A DNA stretch of 64,000 bases from Pseudomonas putida (lineage in GTDB: Bacteria > Pseudomonadota > Gammaproteobacteria > Pseudomonadales > Pseudomonadaceae). This document shows positions 1 to 11,880 of the stretch, piece after piece. The DNA is taken from assembly GCF_028682635.1 (NCBI RefSeq), contig NZ_JANHLK010000008.1:124001-188000 (forward strand). The letters run 5' to 3'. The notes under the pieces were generated by a model. The model saw nothing but the letters and a program-made list of their open reading frames with translations, made no database searches and was not told where the DNA came from. Both the position numbers and the translations under genes were made by a program. The stretch's first letter is position 1. The number at the start of each line of letters is the position of its first letter.

Positions 1-109
1 GGGCTTGCGTTATTGGGGGTCGCCTCCCTGGGTGGTGGTTACCTGACCAGTGCACTCCCCAACAACTTTGCCCTGATTGTTAGGGGCTCTTCAGTGTGAA
101 AAAAAAGCC

Positions 110-484
110 GTGAAAAGCCAACGACCTGTAAACCTAGACCTAAGGACCATCAAACTCCCAGTCACTGCTTACACGTCCATTCTTCACCGTATCTCCGGTG
201 TCATCCTCTTCGTGTGCCTTGCCATCATGCTTTATGCATTGGACAAGTCGCTGAGCTCCGAGGAAGGCTTCGGTCAGGTGAAAGCGTGTCTGACCAGTCC
301 GCTAGCCAAGCTAGTGATTTGGGGCATCCTGTCCGCCTTGCTGTATCACCTGGTTGCCGGTGTGCGCCATTTGATCATGGACATGGGCATCGGTGAGACG
401 CTGGAAGGCGGCAAACTGGGCTCGAAAATCATTATCGCCGTTTCCGTGGTGGTAATCGTTCTGGCAGGAGTTTGGATATGGTAA
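110..484 (+). CDS. sdhC: succinate dehydrogenase cytochrome b556 subunit SdhC
   Basis: Membrane anchor subunit of respiratory complex II, which passes electrons from succinate to ubiquinone. The 124-residue product has three hydrophobic segments and the haem and quinone-site motif HLVAGVRHL, in which the second His is the expected haem b ligand. The GTG at 110 gives MKSQRPVNLDLRT, the usual N-terminus in pseudomonads; a TTG at 77 in the same frame would add 11 residues that do not look like the family. Its stop overlaps the sdhD start, so the pair is translationally coupled at the head of sdhCDAB. The choice of GTG rests on family similarity, since no strong Shine-Dalgarno is visible. Confidence 0.93.
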   Translation: MKSQRPVNLDLRTIKLPVTAYTSILHRISGVILFVCLAIMLYALDKSLSSEEGFGQVKACLTSPLAKLVIWGILSALLYHLVAGVRHLIMDMGIGETLEGGKLGSKIIIAVSVVVIVLAGVWIW

Positions 485-846
485 CTAACGTCACGAACCT
501 CTCGCGTTCGGGCCTCTATGACTGGATGGCGCAACGTGTGTCTGCGGTCGTTCTCGCGGCTTACTTCATTTTCCTGATCGGATACCTCGTGGCGAACCCG
601 GGCCTTGGCTATGACCAATGGCACGCGCTCTTCGCCAACAACTGGATGCGTATTTTCAGCCTGCTGGCCCTTGTTGCTCTGGGCGCTCACGCCTGGGTCG
701 GCATGTGGACCATCGCGACCGACTACCTGACGCCGATGGCGTTCGGCAAGTCCGCGACGGCTATACGTTTCCTCTTCCAGGCAGTATGCGGCGTCGCGAT
801 GTTCGCTTACTTCGTCTGGGGTGTGCAGATTCTCTGGGGTATCTGA
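478..846 (+). CDS. sdhD: succinate dehydrogenase membrane anchor subunit SdhD
   Basis: Second membrane anchor of succinate dehydrogenase, completing the haem b and ubiquinone pocket with SdhC. The 122-residue product has three membrane segments, and the stretch HAWVGMWTIATDYL matches the conserved haem-ligand and quinone region of SdhD. The ATG at 478 lies inside the end of sdhC (ATGGTAA), which favours coupled translation; a TTG two codons earlier would also be in frame but is a poor candidate. sdhA follows after 3 nt. Confidence 0.94.
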   Translation: MVTNVTNLSRSGLYDWMAQRVSAVVLAAYFIFLIGYLVANPGLGYDQWHALFANNWMRIFSLLALVALGAHAWVGMWTIATDYLTPMAFGKSATAIRFLFQAVCGVAMFAYFVWGVQILWGI

Positions 847-849
847 TTC

Positions 850-2622
850 ATGGCTAACATTCCAACGATTTCTTTCGACGCCATCATCATTGGTGGTGGC
901 GGTGCCGGCATGCGCGCAGCGCTGCAACTGGCGCAAGGCGGTCACAAGACTGCGGTAATCACCAAGGTTTTCCCGACCCGTTCGCACACTGTATCCGCCC
1001 AGGGCGGCATCACCTGTGCCATCGCGTCCGCTGACCCGAACGATGACTGGCGCTGGCACATGTACGATACCGTCAAGGGTTCCGACTACATCGGTGACCA
1101 GGACGCTATCGAATACATGTGTCAGGAAGGCCCGGCCGCCGTTTTCGAGCTGGACCACATGGGTCTGCCGTTCTCGCGTACCGAAACCGGCCGTATCTAC
1201 CAGCGTCCGTTCGGTGGCCAGTCCAAGGACTACGGTAAAGGCGGCCAGGCTGCGCGTACTTGCGCTGCGTCCGACCGTACCGGTCACGCCCTGCTGCACA
1301 CCCTTTATCAGGGCAACCTGAAAGCCGGTACCACGTTCCTGAACGAGTACTACGCCGTTGACCTGGTGAAGAACGGTCAAGGCGACTTCGTCGGCGTGAT
1401 CGCCATCTGCATCGAAACCGGCGAAACCACCTACATCCGCGCCAAGGCTACCGTTCTGGCCACCGGCGGTGCAGGTCGTATCTACGCTTCGACCACCAAC
1501 GCCCTGATCAACACCGGTGACGGCGTTGGCATGGCCCTGCGTGCTGGCGTACCGGTACAAGACATCGAAATGTGGCAGTTCCACCCGACCGGCATCGCCG
1601 GCGCCGGTGTACTGGTAACCGAAGGTTGCCGTGGTGAAGGTGGATACCTGATCAACAAGCACGGCGAGCGTTTCATGGAGCGTTATGCTCCGAACGCCAA
1701 AGACCTTGCTGGTCGTGACGTTGTTGCCCGTTCGATGGTTAAAGAGATCATCGCCGGTAACGGCTGTGGCCCGAACGGTGACCACGTAATGCTGAAACTC
1801 GACCACTTGGGCGAGGAAGTGTTGCACAGCCGTCTGCCAGGCATCTGCGAACTGTCCAAGACTTTCGCTCACGTTGACCCGGTGGTTGCTCCAGTTCCGG
1901 TTGTTCCGACCTGCCACTATATGATGGGCGGCGTTGCCACCAACATTCACGGTCAGGCGATCACCCAGGACGCCGACGGCGTAGACACCATCATCCCGGG
2001 CCTGTTCGCTGTAGGCGAAGTGGCTTGCGTATCGGTTCACGGTGCCAACCGCCTGGGCGGCAACTCGCTGCTCGACCTGGTGGTCTTCGGCCGTGCTGCC
2101 GGCCTGCACCTGGAAAAGGCGCTGACCGACGGTATCGAATACGACGACGCTACCGACGCCGACATCAATGCGGCCCTGGCTCGTCTGTCCGCCCTGAACG
2201 AGCGTACCGATGGCGAAGACGTGGCAACCCTGCGTCGCGAGCTGCAGAACTGCATGCAGAACTACTTCGGTGTATTCCGTACCGGCGAATACATGCAGAA
2301 GGGTATTGCCCAGCTGGCTGATCTGCGCAAGCGCATCGCCAACGTCAAGATCAACGACAAGTCGCAGGCGTTCAACACTGCGCGTATCGAAGCTCTGGAA
2401 CTGCAGAACCTGCTGGAAGTGGCCGAAGCTACTGCGATCGCTGCCGAAGTGCGTAAAGAGTCCCGCGGCGCTCACGCCCGTGAAGACTTCGAAGACCGTG
2501 ACGACGAAAACTGGCTGTGCCACACCCTGTACTTCCCGGGTGAGAAGCGCGTTGCCAAGCGTGCCGTTAACTTCTCGCCGAAGACGGTTCCGACTTTTGA
2601 ACCTAAGATTCGGACTTATTAA
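850..2622 (+). CDS. sdhA: succinate dehydrogenase flavoprotein subunit SdhA
   Basis: Catalytic subunit that oxidises succinate to fumarate using covalently bound FAD. It is 590 residues, the normal length. The N-terminus carries the dinucleotide fold [13 protein letters not shown], followed by SHTVSAQGG, whose His is the covalent FAD attachment site in the family. HPTG and [10 protein letters not shown] mark the substrate domain, and the C-terminus is the usual helical domain. It lies in sdhCDAB with 3 nt after sdhD and 11 nt before sdhB. Nothing is truncated or atypical. Confidence 0.98.
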   Translation: MANIPTISFDAIIIGGGGAGMRAALQLAQGGHKTAVITKVFPTRSHTVSAQGGITCAIASADPNDDWRWHMYDTVKGSDYIGDQDAIEYMCQEGPAAVFELDHMGLPFSRTETGRIYQRPFGGQSKDYGKGGQAARTCAASDRTGHALLHTLYQGNLKAGTTFLNEYYAVDLVKNGQGDFVGVIAICIETGETTYIRAKATVLATGGAGRIYASTTNALINTGDGVGMALRAGVPVQDIEMWQFHPTGIAGAGVLVTEGCRGEGGYLINKHGERFMERYAPNAKDLAGRDVVARSMVKEIIAGNGCGPNGDHVMLKLDHLGEEVLHSRLPGICELSKTFAHVDPVVAPVPVVPTCHYMMGGVATNIHGQAITQDADGVDTIIPGLFAVGEVACVSVHGANRLGGNSLLDLVVFGRAAGLHLEKALTDGIEYDDATDADINAALARLSALNERTDGEDVATLRRELQNCMQNYFGVFRTGEYMQKGIAQLADLRKRIANVKINDKSQAFNTARIEALELQNLLEVAEATAIAAEVRKESRGAHAREDFEDRDDENWLCHTLYFPGEKRVAKRAVNFSPKTVPTFEPKIRTY

Positions 2623-2633
2623 GGGTGGCCGCC

Positions 2634-3338
2634 ATGTTGCAAGTCAGTGTTTATCGTTACAACCCTGATCAGGACGCTGCGCCGTTCATGCAGGAATTCC
2701 AGGTTGATACCGGTGGTAAAGACCTGATGGTGCTGGACGTGCTGGCCCTGATCAAAGAGCAGGACGAAGGTTTCTCCTATCGTCGCTCTTGCCGTGAAGG
2801 CGTTTGCGGTTCCGACGGCATGAACATCAACGGCAAGAACGGCCTGGCGTGCGTTACGCCGCTGTCTGCTGTTGTAAAAGGTAACAAGTTGATCGTTCGT
2901 CCTCTGCCAGGTTTGCCGGTAATCCGTGACCTGGTCGTCGATATGAGCATCTTCTACAAGCAATACGAGAAGGTTAAGCCTTACCTGCAGAACGACACGC
3001 CGGCTCCGGCCATCGAGCGTCTGCAGTCCCCTGAAGAGCGTGAAAAGCTCGACGGTCTGTACGAGTGCATCCTGTGCGCCTGCTGCTCGACCTCGTGCCC
3101 GTCCTTCTGGTGGAACCCGGACAAGTTCCTGGGTCCAGCTGCCCTGCTGCAAGCGTACCGCTTCCTGGCAGACAGCCGTGACACCAAGACGTCCGAGCGT
3201 CTGGCTTCGCTGGATGACCCGTTCAGCGTATTCCGCTGCCGCGGGATCATGAACTGCGTCAACGTATGTCCGAAAGGCCTGAACCCGACTAAGGCCATCG
3301 GTCACATCCGTAACATGTTGCTCTCGAGCGGCGTGTGA
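2634..3338 (+). CDS. sdhB: succinate dehydrogenase iron-sulfur subunit SdhB
   Basis: Electron-transfer subunit linking SdhA to the membrane anchors. The 234-residue product has the [2Fe-2S] ligands in SCREGVCGSDG and a later Cys (GLAC), and a C-terminal ferredoxin-like part with CILCACCSTSCP and CRGIMNCVNVCPKG for the [4Fe-4S] and [3Fe-4S] clusters. The ATG at 2634 is preceded by AAGGGTGG (2621-2628) at good spacing; a GTG at 2625 overlaps that ribosome site and would add three residues, so it was not chosen. Last gene of sdhCDAB; hairpins follow before sucA. Confidence 0.97.
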   Translation: MLQVSVYRYNPDQDAAPFMQEFQVDTGGKDLMVLDVLALIKEQDEGFSYRRSCREGVCGSDGMNINGKNGLACVTPLSAVVKGNKLIVRPLPGLPVIRDLVVDMSIFYKQYEKVKPYLQNDTPAPAIERLQSPEEREKLDGLYECILCACCSTSCPSFWWNPDKFLGPAALLQAYRFLADSRDTKTSERLASLDDPFSVFRCRGIMNCVNVCPKGLNPTKAIGHIRNMLLSSGV

Positions 3339-3378
3339 TTCAGCTGTAGTACCCGCTAGACCGTTGTACCCGTGGATG

Positions 3379-3451
3379 CTGCGGCGCAGGCTTCAACCGG
3401 CGCCGTAGTTTTAACCTGAGCAGCAGCCTATAAGGCTGCGGCTCTTATTTT
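3379..3451 (+). terminator. two hairpins between sdhB and sucA
   Basis: Two adjacent inverted repeats lie in the 261-nt sdhB-sucA gap. The first pairs CTGCGGCGC (3379-3387) with GCGCCGTAG near 3401-3409 and is followed by TTTTAA. The second pairs GAGC-A-GCAGCC with GGCTGC-G-GCTC around the loop TATAA and is followed by TTATTTT. Both look like intrinsic terminators or attenuators. About 150 nt separate them from the sucA start, enough for an independent promoter. Confidence 0.55.
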
Positions 3452-3599
3452 GAAGAAATGAGACAAGCAGGGGCATCCGGGCTGGTACCCGGACTATCAG
3501 TGTGATCCTAGTGGCTTGTTTTGGTCGCTGCATTCGGACTTCTGCAAGTTTGCTCGGTGTCGACACCGGTGGTGTTCCCCTAACCGAGGGTGACCAAGC

Positions 3600-6431
3600 A
3601 TGCAAGAAAGCGTGATGCAGCGCATGTGGAACAGCGCCTACCTATCCGGTAGTAACGCTGCCTATGTGGAAGAGCTCTACGAGCTCTACCTGCACGACCC
3701 TAACGCTGTGCCAGAAGAGTGGCGCACCTACTTCCAGAAGTTGCCTGCTGACGGCAACTCTGCCACCGATGTTTCGCACTCCACAATTCGCGATCATTTC
3801 GTCTTGCTGGCAAAGAACCAGCGCCGCGCCCAACCGGTTTCCGCCGGCAGCGTGAGCAGTGAGCACGAGAAGAAGCAAGTTGAAGTGCTGCGATTGATCC
3901 AGGCCTACCGTATGCGTGGCCACCAGGCAGCCCAGCTTGACCCGCTGGGGCTGTGGCAGCGTCCTGCACCTGCAGACCTGTCGATCAATCATTACGGCTT
4001 GACCAATGCCGATCTTGATACGACCTTCCGTGCCGGCGACCTGTTCATCGGCAAAGAGGAAGCGAGCCTACGCGAAATTCACGAAGCGTTGCAGCAGACA
4101 TATTGCCGCACCATCGGCGCTGAGTTCACGCACATCACCGATTCCGAGCAGCGCCAGTGGTTCCAGCAGCGTCTGGAAAGCGTGCGTGGCCGTCCGACGT
4201 ACTCCGCCGACATCAAGAGCCACCTGCTCGAGCGCGTGACCGCCGGTGAAGGCCTGGAAAAATACCTGGGCACCAAATACCCGGGTACCAAGCGTTTCGG
4301 CCTGGAAGGCGGCGAGAGCCTGATTCCGATGCTCGACGAGCTGATCCAGCGTTCCGGTTCCTACGGCACCAAGGAAATCGTCATCGGCATGGCCCACCGT
4401 GGCCGTCTGAACGTGCTGGTCAACACCTTCGGCAAGAACCCGCGCGAGCTGTTCGACGAGTTCGAAGGCAAGAAGAAGGTCGAGCTGGGTTCCGGTGACG
4501 TTAAATACCACCAGGGCTTCTCGTCCAACGTAATGACCACCGGCGGTGAAGTTCACCTGGCCATGGCGTTCAACCCGTCCCACCTGGAAATCGTTTCCCC
4601 GGTGGTCGAGGGTTCGGTTCGCGCCCGTCAGGATCGTCGTAACGACGTGACCGGTGAGAAGGTCCTGCCGATCTCCATCCACGGTGACGCGGCATTCGCC
4701 GGTCAAGGCGTGGTGATGGAAACCTTCCAGATGTCGCAGACCCGCGGTTTCAAGACCGGCGGTACCGTGCACATCGTGATCAACAACCAGGTTGGTTTCA
4801 CCATCAGCAACCCGCTGGACTCGCGTTCCACCGAGTACGCCACCGACGTTGCGAAAATGATCCAGGCGCCGATCCTCCATGTGAATGGCGATGATCCGGA
4901 AGCCGTGTTGTTCGTGACCCAGCTGGCCATCGACTACCGCATGCAGTTCAAGCGTGACGTGGTGATCGACCTGGTCTGCTACCGTCGTCGCGGCCACAAC
5001 GAGGCCGACGAGCCAAGCGGCACCCAGCCGATCATGTACCAGCAGATCACCAAGCAGCGCACCACCCGTGAGCTGTATGCCGATCGCCTGACCCAGGCCG
5101 GTGTACTCGACGCGGAGCGTGTTCAGGCCAAGGTCGACGAATACCGCAACGCGCTGGACAACGGTCTGCACGTAGTGAAAAGCCTGGTCAAGGAGCCGAA
5201 CAAAGAGTTGTTCGTGGACTGGCGTCCGTATCTGGGCCACGCCTGGACCGCGCGTCACGACACTCGCTTCGACCTCAAGACCTTGCAGGAACTGTCCGCC
5301 AAGCTGCTGGAAATTCCGGAAGGCTTCGTGGTTCAGCGCCAGGTTGCGAAGATCTACGAAGACCGTCAGAAGATGCAAGCCGGCGGCCTGCCGATCAACT
5401 GGGGTTACGCCGAAACCATGGCGTACGCGACCCTGGCGTTCGAAGGTCACCCGATTCGCATGACTGGCCAGGACATCGGCCGCGGTACGTTCTCGCACCG
5501 TCATGCCGTGTTGCACAACCAGAAGGACGCGGGCACCTACGTCCCGCTGCAGAACCTGTACGACGGTCAGCCACGTTTCGACCTGTACGACTCGTTCCTG
5601 TCCGAAGAAGCGGTGCTGGCGTTCGAGTACGGTTACTCGACCACCACGCCAAATGCCCTGGTCATCTGGGAAGCCCAGTTCGGCGACTTCGCCAACGGCG
5701 CCCAGGTCGTTATCGACCAGTTCATCACCAGTGGCGAGCACAAGTGGGGCCGTCTGTGCGGTCTGACCATGCTGCTGCCGCACGGTTATGAAGGTCAGGG
5801 GCCGGAGCACTCCTCGGCTCGTCTGGAGCGTTACCTGCAGCTGTGCGCCGAGCACAACATCCAGGTGTGCATGCCGACGACGCCGGCACAGATCTACCAC
5901 TTGCTGCGCCGTCAGGTGATTCGCCCGCTGCGCAAGCCATTGGTAGTCCTGACTCCGAAGTCGCTGTTGCGCCACAAGCTGGCCATCTCGACTTTGGAAG
6001 ATCTGGCCGAAGGTTCCTTCCAGACCGTTATCCCGGAAATCGATGCCCAGGACCCGAAAAAGGTCGAGCGCGTTGTCCTGTGTAGCGGCAAGGTCTACTA
6101 CGACCTGCTGGAAAAACGTCGTGCCGAAGGCCGTGACGATATCGCCATCGTGCGTATCGAGCAGCTGTACCCATTCCCTGAGGACGACTTGAAAGAAGTC
6201 CTGGCTCCTTACACCAACGTCAAAGCTGCCGTCTGGTGCCAGGAAGAGCCGATGAACCAGGGGGCGTGGTACTGCAGCCAACACCACATGCGTCGCAGCA
6301 TCAGCAACCTCAACAAGTCTCTCGTACTCGAGTACGCGGGCCGTGAGGCTTCTGCTGCACCGGCATGCGGTTACGCATCGATGCACGCTGAGCAGCAGGA
6401 AAAACTGCTGCAAGACGCCTTTACTGTTTAA
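3600..6431 (+). CDS. sucA: 2-oxoglutarate dehydrogenase E1 component
   Basis: Thiamine-diphosphate decarboxylase of the 2-oxoglutarate dehydrogenase complex; it decarboxylates 2-oxoglutarate and succinylates the lipoyl arm of SucB. The 943-residue length is normal (E. coli 933). Visible landmarks are the N-terminal E2-binding extension (NSAYLSGSNAAYVEELYELY), GMAHRGRLNVL, the ThDP/Mg region with GDAAFAGQG and NNQVGFTISNP, and the C-terminal transketolase-like pyrimidine domain. The ATG at 3600 follows a GAGGGTG site. It is 42 nt upstream of sucB. Confidence 0.98.
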   Translation: MQESVMQRMWNSAYLSGSNAAYVEELYELYLHDPNAVPEEWRTYFQKLPADGNSATDVSHSTIRDHFVLLAKNQRRAQPVSAGSVSSEHEKKQVEVLRLIQAYRMRGHQAAQLDPLGLWQRPAPADLSINHYGLTNADLDTTFRAGDLFIGKEEASLREIHEALQQTYCRTIGAEFTHITDSEQRQWFQQRLESVRGRPTYSADIKSHLLERVTAGEGLEKYLGTKYPGTKRFGLEGGESLIPMLDELIQRSGSYGTKEIVIGMAHRGRLNVLVNTFGKNPRELFDEFEGKKKVELGSGDVKYHQGFSSNVMTTGGEVHLAMAFNPSHLEIVSPVVEGSVRARQDRRNDVTGEKVLPISIHGDAAFAGQGVVMETFQMSQTRGFKTGGTVHIVINNQVGFTISNPLDSRSTEYATDVAKMIQAPILHVNGDDPEAVLFVTQLAIDYRMQFKRDVVIDLVCYRRRGHNEADEPSGTQPIMYQQITKQRTTRELYADRLTQAGVLDAERVQAKVDEYRNALDNGLHVVKSLVKEPNKELFVDWRPYLGHAWTARHDTRFDLKTLQELSAKLLEIPEGFVVQRQVAKIYEDRQKMQAGGLPINWGYAETMAYATLAFEGHPIRMTGQDIGRGTFSHRHAVLHNQKDAGTYVPLQNLYDGQPRFDLYDSFLSEEAVLAFEYGYSTTTPNALVIWEAQFGDFANGAQVVIDQFITSGEHKWGRLCGLTMLLPHGYEGQGPEHSSARLERYLQLCAEHNIQVCMPTTPAQIYHLLRRQVIRPLRKPLVVLTPKSLLRHKLAISTLEDLAEGSFQTVIPEIDAQDPKKVERVVLCSGKVYYDLLEKRRAEGRDDIAIVRIEQLYPFPEDDLKEVLAPYTNVKAAVWCQEEPMNQGAWYCSQHHMRRSISNLNKSLVLEYAGREASAAPACGYASMHAEQQEKLLQDAFTV

Positions 6432-6473
6432 CGCCTTCGCGCACCTGAAACCGAATTTAAGGACCCACAGATA

Positions 6474-7694
6474 ATGGCTATCGAAATCAAAGCCCCCACT
6501 TTCCCGGAATCGGTTGCCGATGGCACCGTTGCCACCTGGCACAAACAACCGGGCGACGCGGTCAAGCGCGACGAACTGATCGTCGACATCGAAACCGATA
6601 AAGTCGTACTGGAAGTGTTGGCGACTGCTGACGGCGTGCTGGGCGCTATCGTCAAGAACGAAGGCGACACCGTTCTGTCCGACGAAGTCCTGGGCTCCAT
6701 CGAAGCGGGCGGCGCTGCTGCCGCTCCAGCCGCTGCTGCTCCGGCTGCCGCTGCTCAGGCCGCTGCTCCGGCTGCCGAAGGCGAAGACGATCCTGTTGCT
6801 GCACCGGCTGCGCGCAAGCTGGCTGAAGAAAACGGCATCAACATCGCTTCCGTTGCCGGCACCGGCAAAGGCGGTCGCGTGACCAAGGAAGACGTGGTTG
6901 CAGCCGTTGCTGCCAAGAAAGCCGCTCCGGCTGCCGCGCCTGCCAAGGCTGCCGCACCTGCCGCCGCTGCTCCTGTGTTCGCTGCAGGCGATCGCATCGA
7001 GAAGCGCGTTCCGATGACCCGCGTTCGCGCTACCGTGGCCAAGCGCCTGGTAGAAGCTCAATCGAACATGGCGATGCTGACCACTTTCAACGAAGTCGAC
7101 ATGACCGAAGTCATGGCCCTGCGTTCGAAGTACAAGGATCTGTTCGAGAAGTCCCACAACGGCGTACGCCTGGGCTTCATGTCGTTCTTCGTGAAAGCAG
7201 CTACCGAAGCACTGAAGCGCTTCCCGGCTGTCAACGCGTCGATCGACGGCGGCGACATCGTTTACCACGGCTACGCTGACGTCGGCGTTGCAGTTTCCAG
7301 CGATCGCGGCCTGGTTGTACCTGTTCTGCGTAACGCCGAACTGATGAGCCTGGCTGAAATCGAAGGCGGCATCGCCACTTTCGGCAAGAAAGCCCGCGAC
7401 GGCAAACTGTCGATGGACGAAATGACCGGTGGTACCTTCACCATCACCAACGGCGGTACCTTCGGTTCGATGATGTCGACCCCGATCGTCAACCCGCCAC
7501 AAGCCGCCATCCTGGGCATGCACAACATCATCCAGCGTCCTATGGCCATCAACGGCCAGGTCGTGATTCGTCCGATGATGTACCTGGCACTGTCCTACGA
7601 TCACCGTCTGATCGATGGCAAAGAAGCTGTGACTTTCCTGGTGACCATCAAGAACCTGCTGGAAGATCCGGCTCGTCTTCTACTGGATATCTAA
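6474..7694 (+). CDS. sucB: 2-oxoglutarate dehydrogenase E2, dihydrolipoyl succinyltransferase
   Basis: Core of the 2-oxoglutarate dehydrogenase complex; it transfers succinyl from lipoyl-lysine to CoA. The 406-residue protein has one lipoyl domain (about residues 1-77, attachment Lys43 in ETDKVVLEV), an Ala/Pro-rich flexible linker, an E3-binding domain (about 108-145, [19 protein letters not shown]), a second Ala-rich linker, and the catalytic domain ending in SYDHRLIDG with the active-site His. The ATG at 6474 follows AAGGA. The E3 gene lpd follows 105 nt downstream. Confidence 0.98.
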   Translation: MAIEIKAPTFPESVADGTVATWHKQPGDAVKRDELIVDIETDKVVLEVLATADGVLGAIVKNEGDTVLSDEVLGSIEAGGAAAAPAAAAPAAAAQAAAPAAEGEDDPVAAPAARKLAEENGINIASVAGTGKGGRVTKEDVVAAVAAKKAAPAAAPAKAAAPAAAAPVFAAGDRIEKRVPMTRVRATVAKRLVEAQSNMAMLTTFNEVDMTEVMALRSKYKDLFEKSHNGVRLGFMSFFVKAATEALKRFPAVNASIDGGDIVYHGYADVGVAVSSDRGLVVPVLRNAELMSLAEIEGGIATFGKKARDGKLSMDEMTGGTFTITNGGTFGSMMSTPIVNPPQAAILGMHNIIQRPMAINGQVVIRPMMYLALSYDHRLIDGKEAVTFLVTIKNLLEDPARLLLDI

Positions 7695-7710
7695 AAAGCA
7701 GCGGCAATCT

Positions 7711-9236
<1,526 letters not shown>

Positions 9237-9432
9237 GACAATAAGAAACCACGGCGGTATGGCCCGTCGTGAGCCTTGCATGCAAGACTCACCGCGGAAT
9301 ATCCGCTGGACGCAGTCTTGCGTAGTTGCACCGGTTGTCCGGAAAGGCTACGCAAGCAGCAGTCACAGGTGGTGCGGCACTTGAACAAGTGCAGCACCGA
9401 ATGCGCAGTACCTAACGAAGACGGTAATAAGC

Positions 9433-10599
9433 ATGAATCTTCACGAGTATCAGGGTAAGCAGCTGTTCGCTGAGTACGGCCTGCCAGTTTCCACTGGTTA
9501 CGCAGTAGACACCCCAGAAGCAGCAGCAGAAGCTTGCGACAAAATCGGCGGCAGCGAGTGGGTTGTCAAAGCCCAGGTCCACGCCGGTGGTCGCGGTAAA
9601 GCGGGCGGCGTCAAGCTGGTTCGCAGCAAAGAAGACGCCAAAGCCTTCGCACAGCAGTGGCTGGGCAAGCGTCTGGTGACTTACCAGACTGACGCCAATG
9701 GCCAGCCAGTCACCAAGATCCTGGTTGAATCGTGCACTGATATCGCTAAAGAGCTGTACCTGGGCGCTGTCGTTGACCGTTCGAGCCGTCGTATCGTGTT
9801 CATGGCTTCCACCGAAGGTGGCGTGGACATCGAGAAAATCGCTCACGACACTCCAGAAAAAATTCTGAAAGCCACTATCGATCCACTGGTTGGCGCTCAG
9901 CCATTCCAGGGTCGCGAGCTGGCATTCCAGCTGGGTCTGGAAGGCAAGCAGGTTGCTCAGTTCGCCAAGATCTTCGTAGGTCTGGCCAAGCTGTTCAAGG
10001 ATCACGACCTGGCGCTGCTGGAAGTGAACCCGCTGGTGATCAAGGCTGACGGCGATCTGCACTGCCTGGACGCCAAGATCAACATCGACGCCAACGCCAT
10101 GTACCGTCAGCCTAAGCTGAAGACTTTCCACGATCCGTCGCAAGACGATCCGCGCGAAGCGCACGCTGCCAAGTTCGAACTGAACTACGTAGCGCTGGAA
10201 GGCAACATCGGTTGCATGGTCAACGGTGCTGGCCTGGCCATGGGTACCATGGACATCGTCAACCTGCATGGCGGCAAGCCAGCCAACTTCCTCGACGTGG
10301 GCGGCGGCGCTACCAAAGAACGCGTTACCGAAGCTTTCAAAATCATTCTGTCCGACACCAACGTCGCTGCAGTACTGGTTAACATCTTCGGCGGCATCGT
10401 TCGTTGCGACATGATTGCCGAAGGCATCATCGGTGCAGTGAAAGAAGTCGGCGTGAAAATCCCGGTTGTTGTTCGCCTTGAAGGCAACAACGCTGAGCTG
10501 GGCGCTAAAGTACTGGCAGAAAGCGGTTTGAACATCATCGCTGCTACCAGCCTGACCGACGCTGCTCAACAAGTTGTCAAAGCTGCGGAGGGCAAATAA
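9433..10599 (+). CDS. sucC: succinyl-CoA synthetase beta subunit
   Basis: ADP/GDP-forming succinate-CoA ligase beta chain with an ATP-grasp fold; it couples succinyl-CoA cleavage to substrate-level phosphorylation. It is 388 residues, starting [18 protein letters not shown] as in all SucC, with the nucleotide-site motif [16 protein letters not shown] and LEVNPLVI. Its stop TAA overlaps the sucD ATG by one base, giving coupled synthesis of the two subunits. A 196-nt leader with several inverted repeats, for example GGCACTTGAACAAGTGC just before the ribosome site, separates it from lpd. Confidence 0.98.
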   Translation: MNLHEYQGKQLFAEYGLPVSTGYAVDTPEAAAEACDKIGGSEWVVKAQVHAGGRGKAGGVKLVRSKEDAKAFAQQWLGKRLVTYQTDANGQPVTKILVESCTDIAKELYLGAVVDRSSRRIVFMASTEGGVDIEKIAHDTPEKILKATIDPLVGAQPFQGRELAFQLGLEGKQVAQFAKIFVGLAKLFKDHDLALLEVNPLVIKADGDLHCLDAKINIDANAMYRQPKLKTFHDPSQDDPREAHAAKFELNYVALEGNIGCMVNGAGLAMGTMDIVNLHGGKPANFLDVGGGATKERVTEAFKIILSDTNVAAVLVNIFGGIVRCDMIAEGIIGAVKEVGVKIPVVVRLEGNNAELGAKVLAESGLNIIAATSLTDAAQQVVKAAEGK

Positions 10600-11480
10600 T
10601 GAGCGTCCTGATCAATAAAGACACCAAAGTTATCTGCCAGGGTATTACCGGTTCGCAAGGTAGTTTCCACACCCAGCAAGCCATCGAATACGGCACCAAA
10701 ATGGTTGGTGGCGTTACTCCTGGCAAAGGCGGCACCGAGCACCTGGGTCTGCCAGTGTTCAACACCGTTAAAGACGCAGTAGAAGCCACTGGCGCTACCG
10801 CTTCCGTGATCTACGTTCCGGCTCCTTTCTGCAAAGATTCGATCCTGGAAGCTGCCTTCGGCGGCATCAAGCTGATCGTTTGCATCACCGAAGGCATTCC
10901 TACCCTGGACATGCTGGACGCTAAAGTTAAGTGCGACGAGCTGGGCGTAGTCCTGATCGGCCCTAACTGCCCAGGCGTTATCACTCCGGGCGAGTGCAAG
11001 ATCGGCATCATGCCAGGTCACATTCACTTGCCAGGCAAGGTCGGTATCGTTTCGCGTTCCGGCACCCTGACCTACGAAGCTGTGAAGCAGACTACTGACG
11101 CCGGTTTCGGTCAGTCGACTTGCGTCGGCATCGGTGGTGACCCGATCCCGGGTTCGAACTTCATCGACATCCTGAAGCTGTTCCAGGAAGACCCGAAGAC
11201 CGAAGCGATCGTGATGATCGGTGAGATCGGCGGTTCGGCTGAAGAAGAAGCGGCTGCCTACATCAAGGCACACGTGACCAAGCCGGTTGTTTCCTACATC
11301 GCTGGTGTGACTGCTCCTCCGGGCAAGCGCATGGGCCATGCTGGCGCAATCATCTCTGGCGGCAAAGGCACTGCAGACGAGAAATTCGCTGCTCTGCAAG
11401 ACGCAGGCGTTAAAACCGTGCGTTCGCTGGCAGACATCGGCAAGGCCCTGGCCGAGCTGACTGGTTGGGCTGTCAAGTAA
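10599..11480 (+). CDS. sucD: succinyl-CoA synthetase alpha subunit
   Basis: Alpha chain of succinate-CoA ligase, carrying the CoA-binding Rossmann domain ([13 protein letters not shown] near the N-terminus) and the phosphohistidine in [14 protein letters not shown]. The 293-residue length is normal. The start overlaps sucC by one base. It is the last gene of the TCA block and is followed 30 nt later by an intrinsic terminator. Confidence 0.98.
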   Translation: MSVLINKDTKVICQGITGSQGSFHTQQAIEYGTKMVGGVTPGKGGTEHLGLPVFNTVKDAVEATGATASVIYVPAPFCKDSILEAAFGGIKLIVCITEGIPTLDMLDAKVKCDELGVVLIGPNCPGVITPGECKIGIMPGHIHLPGKVGIVSRSGTLTYEAVKQTTDAGFGQSTCVGIGGDPIPGSNFIDILKLFQEDPKTEAIVMIGEIGGSAEEEAAAYIKAHVTKPVVSYIAGVTAPPGKRMGHAGAIISGGKGTADEKFAALQDAGVKTVRSLADIGKALAELTGWAVK

Positions 11481-11510
11481 GCCTCGCGCTTAGCTGACGC
11501 TTCACCAAAC

Positions 11511-11537
11511 AAAGGCCGCCTTCGGGTGGCCTTTGTC
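11511..11537 (+). terminator. intrinsic terminator after sucD
   Basis: Inverted repeat AAAGGCCGCC-TTCG-GGTGGCCTTT with a UUCG-type loop and a modest T-rich tail (TTTGTCATTT). It ends the sdh-suc-lpd transcription block. Confidence 0.8.
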
Positions 11538-11568
11538 ATTTCCGGGATTTGCGTTGCTGTGCCGACCC

Positions 11569-11634
11569 CTTCGCGGGCAAGCCCGCTCCCACAGTTGACC
11601 GCGTTCCAATGTGGGAGCGGGCTTGCTCGCGAAG
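11569..11634. repeat. inverted pair of REP elements (REPIN)
   Basis: Two 24-nt copies of the GGAGCGGGCTTG-type REP in opposite orientation (11569-11592 and 11611-11634) separated by 18 nt. The arms differ at one base (GGGC versus GAGC). This is a typical REP doublet of the P. fluorescens group. Confidence 0.9.
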
Positions 11635-11793
11635 ACGGACTTACAGGCGACAACCATTTACATGCATAAATGCGACACGGAAATGTCGTGTATCGGATAG
11701 TCCGCCCTCTAACAGTGCGTTTACCGCCCAAATTCGTTAGGATACGCGCCATTTTTGTGTCCGCGGCCCACAAGGCTGCAACGCGCTAAAAGG

Positions 11794-11840
11794 GTTGGTC
11801 CCATACGGACCGACAGCATTTCCCTCACCCATAGGGAAAT
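11794..11840 (+). promoter_or_regulatory. double hairpin in the brnQ leader
   Basis: Two consecutive inverted repeats lie 40-90 nt before the brnQ start: GTTGGTCC (11794-11801) with GGACCGAC (11807-11814), and the perfect pair ATTTCCCT (11818-11825) with AGGGAAAT (11833-11840). A T-run does not follow, so this is not a simple terminator. It may be a structured 5' leader. The rest of the 400-nt gap holds the sucD terminator, the REP pair and an AT-richer stretch (11640-11770) likely to contain the promoter. Confidence 0.4.
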
Positions 11841-11880
11841 CCCTCTCTAAATTCCGATTCAGTAGTGTGGTATTTCCTTA

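Noticed and set aside
1..109. A partial gene at the left edge
   Set aside because: No frame with family sequence was recognised; it is best read as the sdhC promoter region.
346..2523. A 725-codon minus-strand frame over sdhD and sdhA
   Set aside because: Shadow of sdhA on the opposite strand; no ribosome site or motif.
4068..7604. A 1178-codon open frame on the minus strand across sucA and sucB
   Set aside because: It is antisense to two certain genes; long open antisense frames are common in GC-rich pseudomonad genes with strong codon bias. The product has no recognisable motif.
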